Assembly: GCA_933228675.1 (NCBI GenBank)
Contig: OW121743.1
Location: forward strand, 62,937,118 to 63,001,117
Direction of reading: 5' to 3'
DNA length: 64,000 bases
From: Stomorhina lunata
Lineage: Eukaryota; Arthropoda; Insecta; Diptera; Rhiniidae
Shown: one piece after another, positions 57,726 to 64,000 of the stretch
How positions within the stretch are numbered: position 1 is the stretch's first letter
Layout of the letters: each line of letters starts with the position of its first letter
Notes under the pieces: generated by a model
Seen by the model: the letters and a program-made list of their open reading frames with translations, nothing else
Told to the model about the DNA's origin: nothing
The model's database searches: none
Translations under genes and position numbers: made by a program

Positions 57726-58076
57726 ATAATGTTTTGTATCATAGTGAAAGTGTCATTGCACGTTTTTCAGTTTCAGTTTCGGTTTAAGTTTTCTAATTTT
57801 CTATTTTATCCGGGGGAGTTTTTGAGAAAAAGTTTGATTTCCATTGTTACTGGGTTTGAGCGCTATTGACATTTGTACGTGTTTTTGGTTGAAAGTCATC
57901 AAAATTTTCATGTTGTCGTTAGTTGTATTATGTTTTTCTTTTCCATAGAAAACAACTTTCAACCGAAAACAACTTCAACATTTTAAATTTCAAAATTTTG
58001 TTCCAAGTGGCATATGGATGTATGTATGAGTATTAGGAATTTTTGGAAACCAGTAGTTCCCAAGGTGGTCGGTAAA
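57496..58076. other. AT-rich DNA with a 32-base poly-A run
   Basis: A run of 32 A residues lies at about 57692-57723. It could be a retroposon tail, but no SINE or LINE sequence precedes it. Nothing else was seen. Confidence 0.55.
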
Positions 58077-58800
58077 ATAAGTTTGTGCTGATGTATGTAA
58101 CGCATAGAAATATTTGCCTTAGACCCACCTTTTAGTATACCAATAGGCTTAGAATCACTTTCTGAGTCGATTTAGCGATGTCCGTCCGTCCGTCTGGCTG
58201 GCTGGACCCCCATGTAAACCTTGTAATCAAACTACAAACTATTATCTAATGATAATTTGATGAAATTTGGCACAGATAATGGGACCATGGCTATTGAAAT
58301 AGGTCAAAATCGGTTCATTATTTCTGGTACCTCCTATAGGTCCCACTTACCGGAATTGATATATTGGCCACAAATATCAATATTTTTTCATGAAATTTAA
58401 AGCAAATACTGATTATGTAAACTTAAATCACTGTACCAAATTTCGGATCACATTTGACCATAGCTCCCATACAAACTTTTCTTTAAAAACGCACTAAATG
58501 AGACAAAAAATCACTAAAACGCTCGTAAATCTAAAGATAATGAAAATTTTGAGAATATTTTTTTTGCATACTTAATTTTTGTAACAACTGTAATTAATTT
58601 GCGTAATTTCTAGATAATTGGTCCACATTTGACCCTAGCTCTAATATAAGCCCAAATGACAGAAACATTTTAAATATATAAGTTTTGGGAAAATTTTTGT
58701 ATGATGGCAAAATTTAGCAAATATTTGTTTTTATACAGAATAAAGTACACCTTTGACCTTAGTGGTGAAGGGTATCGTATGGTCGGGTTTGACCGACTAT
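58077..58800 (+). mobile_element. INE-1-like family B element, both ends trimmed
   Basis: GTTTGTGCTGATGTATGTAAC, CTGAGTCGATTTAGCGATGT, GTCCGTCCGTCTGGCTGG, CCATAGCTCCCATAC and GGGTATCGTATGGTCGGG. The terminal hairpin and the CTTACTTGTTT end are missing. Confidence 0.8.
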
Positions 58801-59656
58801 CAATTTTGAACTGCCGGGTATACAAAGGCTAAAGCCACCAATATTTTGGCATGTGTGCATGCAGAAATAATAATAATGTGAACGAATAATGTACATATTG
58901 GTTTTTCATTTTAAGTAAAATTTATTGCATATATTTTTCAGTTGATATTGAAAGTTTTCAAGGTCCTTTCACAGTATCAAGTTGATGATAGTGGTAGTAG
59001 TAGCTGTAGCTACTACATCAGGAATACATTTGCTTATATTGTTAGACGAGGTAGAGTAATTGCAATATCAAAGCTTCATTATGGTTAAAGCTGAAGAAAA
59101 AGTTAGCTGGAACTTTATAAAATTTTAATAGTATTTGTATGTGCGTATGTATGTGTGTGTAGAAGCTATTGAGTTCAGTAAAAGTTTAGTTTAGTACAAG
59201 GAATACGTGAAAGTGCAATTAACTTTAGTGGTTTTTGAACTTGTCAAATTTATATTTGAAAATAGAAAATCTACCAGTTTCTTGTTTTTTTTTCTGTTGC
59301 CTGTATTGTTTGGGAAATTTGATTTTAGAAACTAGGGAAAACTTTCATATGTCAGTTGCAGCAAATACTTATTTACTTAGATGTTTTGCTAAATCTTAAA
59401 TTTGATATTGAAATAATGGATTTACAAATAGTAAATTATATTAGTTACCAAAAAGTTGATGAAGCTAAACATAATTTTGACTAGAGGATTACTATAACTT
59501 TTAAAGAAAACAAAATTATGTTTTCGCTTAATTTGAATAGAGGAAAGTAAAATTAGAATGAACTTTTCATTTGAATGGGAGTTAGTTGTATTTTTGAAAT
59601 GAAATATCTTTTCACCAAGTATAAGAAAGTCTCTGAATTTACTTTGTATTGATATA
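58801..59656. other. AT-rich DNA, no gene seen
   Basis: Short GTAG/TAGTAG-rich run near 58990-59020; no recognisable gene or element ends. Confidence 0.5.
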
Positions 59657-60909
59657 TCGGGTGGTTAAATTTCAAAGGCCGATGTTGATTTTAAATAAAA
59701 CACAAACTAAATATTTAGGAAATTATTGTAATTTTATTTTATTATGATATATTGGTATTACTCAATTATGTATGGAACAAAATATCGGCCAAATGGGCGC
59801 CGCAACCACGGCGGCACACCTTCATCCGATGGTCCAAATTTTCGATTACCCTGAGGCATAATGGAGGTTCTATGCCGTTAATGTGCTCCTTTAGCTCTTG
59901 AATTGTTGCTGGCTTATCGACGTACACCTTTTCTTTCAAAAAACCCCAAAGAAAAAAGTCCAACGGTGTCAAATTACATGATCTTGGCGGCCAATTGACA
60001 TCGCCATTACGTGAGATAACACGGCCATTGAATTTGTTGCGCAAAAGAGCCATTGTTTCGTTAGCTGTGTGGCAAGTGGCACCGTCCTGCTGAAACCACA
60101 TATCGTCCACATCCATATCTTCCAATTTGGGCCATAAAAAAATCGTTATCATCTCACGATAGCGAACACCATTCACAGTAACTGCCTGACTGGCCTCATT
60201 TTGGAAAAAATACGGTCCGATGATGCCGCCAGCCCATAAACCGCACCAAACAGTCACTCTTTGTGGGTGCATTGGTTTTTCGACAATCACTCTTGGATTC
60301 TCATTCTGTTTATTGACGAATCCACTGAGGTGAAAATGTGCCTCATCACTGAAGATGATTTTCTTCGAAAATTGATCATCCACTGTTGCCATTTCTTGTC
60401 ACAATTCTGCCCATTCACGACGTTTGGAATGGTCAAGAGGCTTTAGTTTTTGAGCCAATTGCACCTTGTAAGCGTGTAAATGCAAGTCTTTATGCATAAT
60501 GTCCATCAACGACGAGCGTGAGAGGTGCAATTGTTGGGCACCACGATGAGTTGAGGTGGACGGCTCTTTATCCACACTATCGCAAACAGCAGCAATATTT
60601 TCTGCAGTACGAGCATGCACTGGTGTTCTCACATCTTCTACAGACCCGGTTTGCTCGAATTTTTTCACGATTTTTGCGATTGTACGATTGACCAAAAAAA
60701 TCACGAAGTGCACGATATGCATTTTGATTTGAACGCCCATTTTCATAATAAGTCTGGATAACTTTAACACGTTGTTGGATTGTGTATCTCTCCATGGTTC
60801 AAATTGAGTAAGTCTGAAATAGAGAAATGTCAAATAAAATTCGGAAAAAAAACTTGGCGTTTAGGTGTGGTTCACATTCAACATCGGCCCTTACAATTTA
60901 ACCACCCTT
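59657..60909 (-). mobile_element. Mariner-type (DD41D) transposon, second subfamily
   Basis: Inverted ends of about 31 bp: TCGGGTGGTTAAATTTCAAA at 59657 and, inverted, AAGGGTGGTTAAATTGTAAG ending at 60909, both followed by GGCCGATGTTGA. TA flanks both sides (59655-59656, 60910-60911). One decayed transposase gene on the minus strand. Its age exceeds that of the 51108/63032 pair, judged by frameshift plus nonsense. Confidence 0.95.
59766..60795 (-). pseudogene. DD41D mariner transposase, frameshift plus stop
   Basis: From ATG 60795 the gene encodes MERYTIQQRVKVIQTYYENG and AYRALRDFFGQ (helix-turn-helix). Near 60690 a frameshift is needed to continue as RTIAKIVKKFEQTGSVEDV. TGA at about 60399-60401 interrupts REWAEL before MATVDDQF. 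The catalytic part is otherwise open to 59766: SDEAHFH (first Asp), MWFQQDGATCHTA (second Asp) and WPPRSCNLTPLDFFLWG (third Asp). There are 41 residues between the second and third Asp, as in the 63144 copy, which defines DD41D. The NKQN-E-NPRV stretch lacks about five residues (a CRIW-like piece) seen in the other subfamily. It cannot make a whole protein without correcting two lesions. Confidence 0.9.
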
Positions 60910-60911
60910 TA

Positions 60912-61164
60912 CAAATTGTCTAATATCGTCATTTAAATAAAACAATTTCGTATATATTTTTTTCATTATCTTGATTCTTATTATGCAAATAATGGTGTAC
61001 ATGCGCTTACACTTTTGTTTTAATGATGAGATGATGTATAAAATAACTTTGGCTTTTTCTCAAGACAAAACTAAAGCATTTCCAACCTGACTAACCCCTA
61101 ACTACTCCGAAATCGATAACATATGAAATTTTGTCTATTTAAAAATTTGTTCAGTAAAATTTTA
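60912..61164. other. AT-rich spacer, nothing recognised
   Basis: Short interval between the mariner and an INE-like element. Confidence 0.5.
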
Positions 61165-62525
61165 ACAAGTAAGAGAGTTGTATTCGGCTGTGCCGAATCT
61201 TGTATACCCACCATCAAGTTGTACGAGAGTGCAGCTAATTCAAAATGTTGACCAAATGTGGTATTGTTGGTAATAGATTTGGACTGAATTCGGTTGCAGT
61301 GGTATAGTAATTATAGTTCAAGATTTAAAAGTATCTAAGTGGATTCCCAAGTATTTACCTTGGACAAATTGCTGTTCCATAACCGAATATAGTTTAACAT
61401 TAATAAGCTGTTTTGTTGTGTCATAAACATATTGATAGCAACACGGCAGGCTCACATATTTTGTTAGGAGTTCCTAATGCATCTACAGTGTATAAAGTCT
61501 GGACCTAACATTGATTGATAGCTATCTAATTTCGTAGATGCAATCTTAATATGTACCTCCAAATCTTTTTGATTGTAGATATAAAAAGGGGATGATATAT
61601 ATATATAGTGGCCATAACTGACATAGTTTATAATTTAATAGCTTTTAACTGGCGCTTGTGGCATTTTAGTGGTTACCAGAAGCGGTTTTTATGTGAAAGC
61701 TATGGTAAAAAATGGATCAATTCCTATAAAATTTGACATACTGAATGTAAGTTGCATAAAACTTCTCTATTCTAAATGTAGCAGTCATAGATTTTACAAT
61801 TTAATTCAATTTATCATCATAAATGTGATTCCCGGGGCAGGGTTATATGGGAGCTCTAATTAAATGTGAACCGATTTTACCCATTTTCTATAACATATCG
61901 AAAATACTTCTGCTAAATTTTGTCTCTCTAGCTCTTGTAGTTAAGGAGCTATCGCGCTTTTATCTGACGGACAGACGGACATAAACCCCCTTTTCTTTTT
62001 GTATTTTTGTGTTTCCGTAAGTTTTTTATATGGGAGCTATGGTCAAATGCTGACCGATTGTAACAAAATTTTGCACACTGTTTGGCATTCACACAAGACT
62101 TCCTTGTGCCAAATTTAGTGGCCAAAGCTATTACAGTTTACCATTTATTGGCATTTAAGTGAATTTCAGGTGGAATTTTGGCTGTTTCTGTAAGTTTTTT
62201 ATATGGGAGCTATGGTTAAATGTGAACCGATTTCTATGATATTTTACATGCTACCTAGTGCATATGTAAAACTTCTAGATACCAAATTTTGTCATCATAG
62301 CTGTTATAATTTGTCATTTATTAGCAAATAAGCGATTAGCCTAGGCGAGGTTATACGGGAGCTATGGTCAAATATTAACCGATTTAGCCCAATTTCAATG
62401 CCAAAATTTTTCCAAAAATTAGGAATATTTTCACTAAGTTTCAGTGTGCTAGCTTCTTTCGTTTAGATTCAACAAACAGTGTTTGATTTCAACAAACAGT
62501 CAGACAGGCAGACACGGACATCGCT
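61165..62525 (-). mobile_element. INE-like family A element, hairpin end missing
   Basis: AACAAGTAAGAGAGTTGTAT start with ATACCCACCATCAAG, repeated TTTTTATATGGGAGCTATGG blocks (near 62025 and 62195) and a weak CAGACAGGCAGACA core. It stops at GGACATCGCT, where AGGGTGTTCATTTTACTCGA begins, so another element has cut off its last part. Confidence 0.8.
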
Positions 62526-63029
62526 AGGGTGTTCATTTTACTCGACTTTTAATTGTTTGAGTAATCAAATAACTTGAAAATGGGGGTTTTGAATTACTCG
62601 GAAAATCGATTAATCGTCAAAAATTACTCGAGGTAATCGAGTAAAATATTCGATTTAAAATTACTCGAGTAAAATTTTTTCATAAGCTGTTTTTAATAAA
62701 ATTATAGTGTTTTATTAACAAAAAATTTAAATATTTAAATTGAGTTCATTTATTTCTACATGTGTATTCATGTCTACACTGATCGCCTACAGTAATCTTT
62801 TGATTTGATAAATCCTGATTTTGATCTAATAGATTAATAGAATCTAGTACCTTTTATCTATCTTCACAATGAGATCTTCGTACTATCTACGATTAATTGA
62901 ACTATGTAGAACGTACTATTATTATTGGCCCTACAATAGTAATAATACGTACGACTACATAAGAATCTTCAACTAAACTATAGTAGTACCTACGAATACA
63001 TTGAACTGGAGTATAACAAAAGCTACAAT
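62526..63029 (+). mobile_element. Possible hAT-like left end with ACTCGA/TCGAGT repeats
   Basis: Starts AGGGTGTTCATTTTACTCG. Repeated ACTCGAGTAA, ATTACTCG and TCGAGTAA motifs in both orientations occur over about 170 bp (62540-62675), like subterminal repeats of hAT elements with TAGGGTGTTCA-type ends. The matching right end is not found in the window. No transposase was seen. Confidence 0.4.
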
Positions 63030-63031
63030 TA

Positions 63032-64000
63032 TCGGGTGTTTTTTATTGAGGTATAGAACTTTAAGTTGGCATCACTTTTTTAACTGGCGGCCATTTTGTC
63101 AGCTGTCAAGTGATTAATATTTAGTTTGGTTTGCCATTTTATCATGAACAGGTTGACAAAAGAACAACGCTTGCAAATCGTGCAAATTTATTTCGAAAAT
63201 AATGGTTCAGTCCGCGAAGTTTACCACAAGCTCCGTCCATTTTATGGTCGACATAATCGTCCATCAGAGCAATTAATTCGGTTAACCATGGATCGTTTTC
63301 GCACTACGTTTACTCTATGTGATAATACGCATCCGCAGCGACGTCGAACAGTGCGCACCGAAGAAACAATTGCCGCTGTAGAGCAAAGTGTTGAAGAGGA
63401 CCCGAATGAATCGATTCGCCACCGTTCACAGCAATTGGAGCTTTGTCCATCAACTTTATGGAAGATTTTGCGCAAAGATCTTGGCTTGCGACCTTACAAG
63501 ATCCAGGTTGTGCAAGAATTAAAACGCCGAGACCATGCAATGCGTCGTGATTTTGGTGTGTGGGCCGAAAATGAGATTGATCTCGATGCTGATTTTCATC
63601 GCAAAATTTTGTTCAGTGATGAGGCTCATTTTTGGTTGAATGCCTACGTCAACAAGCAAAATTGCCGCATTTGGAGTGAAGAGAATCCACATGAGACCCT
63701 TGAGACGCCATTACATCCACAAAAACTGACTGTTTGGTGCGCTCTATGGGCTGGTGGAGTCATTGGGCCATACTTCTTCCGAAATAATGCTGGAGAGTCA
63801 GTTACCATAAATGGAGACCGGTATAGAGCCATGATAACCGACTATTTGGTTCCCCAATTGGATGGCATGAATGTGGATGAGTTGTGGTTCCAACAAGACG
63901 GCGCTACATGCCACACAGCGCACGTCACAATTGATTTATTGAAGGAAACATTCGATGAGCGCATAATTTCGCGAAATGGACCTGTCAATTGGCCACCAAG
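63032..64000 (+). mobile_element. Mariner-type (DD41D, rosa-like) transposon, cut by window end
   Basis: Same left end as 51108 (TCGGGTGTTTTTTATTGAGG) after TA at 63030-63031. Nearly identical to that copy over about 960 bp, but with the 40 bp it lost. The right end lies beyond the window. Confidence 0.95.
63144..64000 (+). CDS. DD41D mariner transposase, open frame, 3' end outside window
   Basis: From ATG 63144 (MNRLTKEQRL) the frame stays open for 285 codons to the window edge. Features in order: helix-turn-helix DNA-binding region (about 1-110), catalytic Asp 159 in SDEAHFW, catalytic Asp 252 in WFQQDGATCHTA, then NGPVNWPP at the edge. Only the third Asp (expected residue 294, in LTPLDYFLWG by comparison with 51108) and about 75 more residues lie outside. 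Expected total is about 361. With 92 residues between the first two Asp and 41 to the third, it fits the DD41D branch of mariners (rosa family). Compared with the 51220 copy it differs at a few codons only (for example A95S, L122V, G167A). It is a candidate active source of transposase; a lesion beyond the edge cannot be excluded. Confidence 0.9.
   Translation, partial: MNRLTKEQRLQIVQIYFENNGSVREVYHKLRPFYGRHNRPSEQLIRLTMDRFRTTFTLCDNTHPQRRRTVRTEETIAAVEQSVEEDPNESIRHRSQQLELCPSTLWKILRKDLGLRPYKIQVVQELKRRDHAMRRDFGVWAENEIDLDADFHRKILFSDEAHFWLNAYVNKQNCRIWSEENPHETLETPLHPQKLTVWCALWAGGVIGPYFFRNNAGESVTINGDRYRAMITDYLVPQLDGMNVDELWFQQDGATCHTAHVTIDLLKETFDERIISRNGPVNWPP

Overview
The window is AT-rich, non-coding eukaryotic DNA with no recognisable host gene. 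It is most likely intergenic or deep-intronic DNA from a higher fly (Diptera, Brachycera; a calyptrate-like genome is my inference). The reasons are the many INE-1/DINE-1 (mini-me, Helentron-type) elements with GTCY microsatellite cores, DD41D (rosa-type) mariners, other dipteran-type DNA transposons and large AT-rich minisatellites. Every protein-like stretch I can support is transposon-derived, and nearly all are broken.

Layout. 1-8250 holds AT-rich minisatellites (a roughly 26-28 bp CTATAG-centred family and a separate 31-bp array) around an INE-like element at 2967-4668. At 8598-8666 there is a well-formed type-I hammerhead ribozyme fold. 9656-9801 is a short palindromic MITE, with a second copy at 38449-38595. 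11187-16130 has another INE-like element, about 3 kb of the CTATAG minisatellite, and a 1.17-kb element with roughly 350-bp inverted arms. 17690-19030 is a 33-bp minisatellite. 20606-23142 is an INE-like element holding a tRNA-related short repeat and a 1.2-kb (TGTC)n/(TGTA)n array. Next to it lies a 1.59-kb hAT element (23164-24752) with a perfect 8-bp target duplication, inverted subterminal repeat arrays and a relic BED finger.

26543-28461 is a TTAA-flanked piggyBac-like element containing a dead LINE reverse transcriptase, itself cut by a short repeat. 28617-30619 is a Tc1-like element invaded by an INE copy. 31588-32873 is a terminal-inverted-repeat element with tRNA-like segments. 33449-35262 is a long-arm foldback element enclosing a broken gene of an arthropod repeat-associated protein family. 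36655-37980 is a degenerate tandem repeat. 42738-45726 is a 27-monomer satellite with hexameric higher-order structure.

46755-64000 is a mosaic of INE-like copies with nested insertions. It includes four mariner-type elements in three subfamilies. One, at 63032 and cut by the window edge, keeps an open transposase frame; its near-identical sibling at 51108 lost the second catalytic Asp through a 40-bp deletion. A 187-bp near-perfect palindrome sits at 53957-54143.

There is no operon-like gene cooperation here. What the parts share is the biology of mobile DNA: elements nested in elements, tandem arrays apparently growing out of element interiors, and non-autonomous copies depending on transposases made elsewhere. 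All structures were read by eye; no alignment, folding or database search was run. For INE-like copies, strand + means the hairpin end (TACCCWYCACC type) comes first and the CTTACTTGTTT end last.
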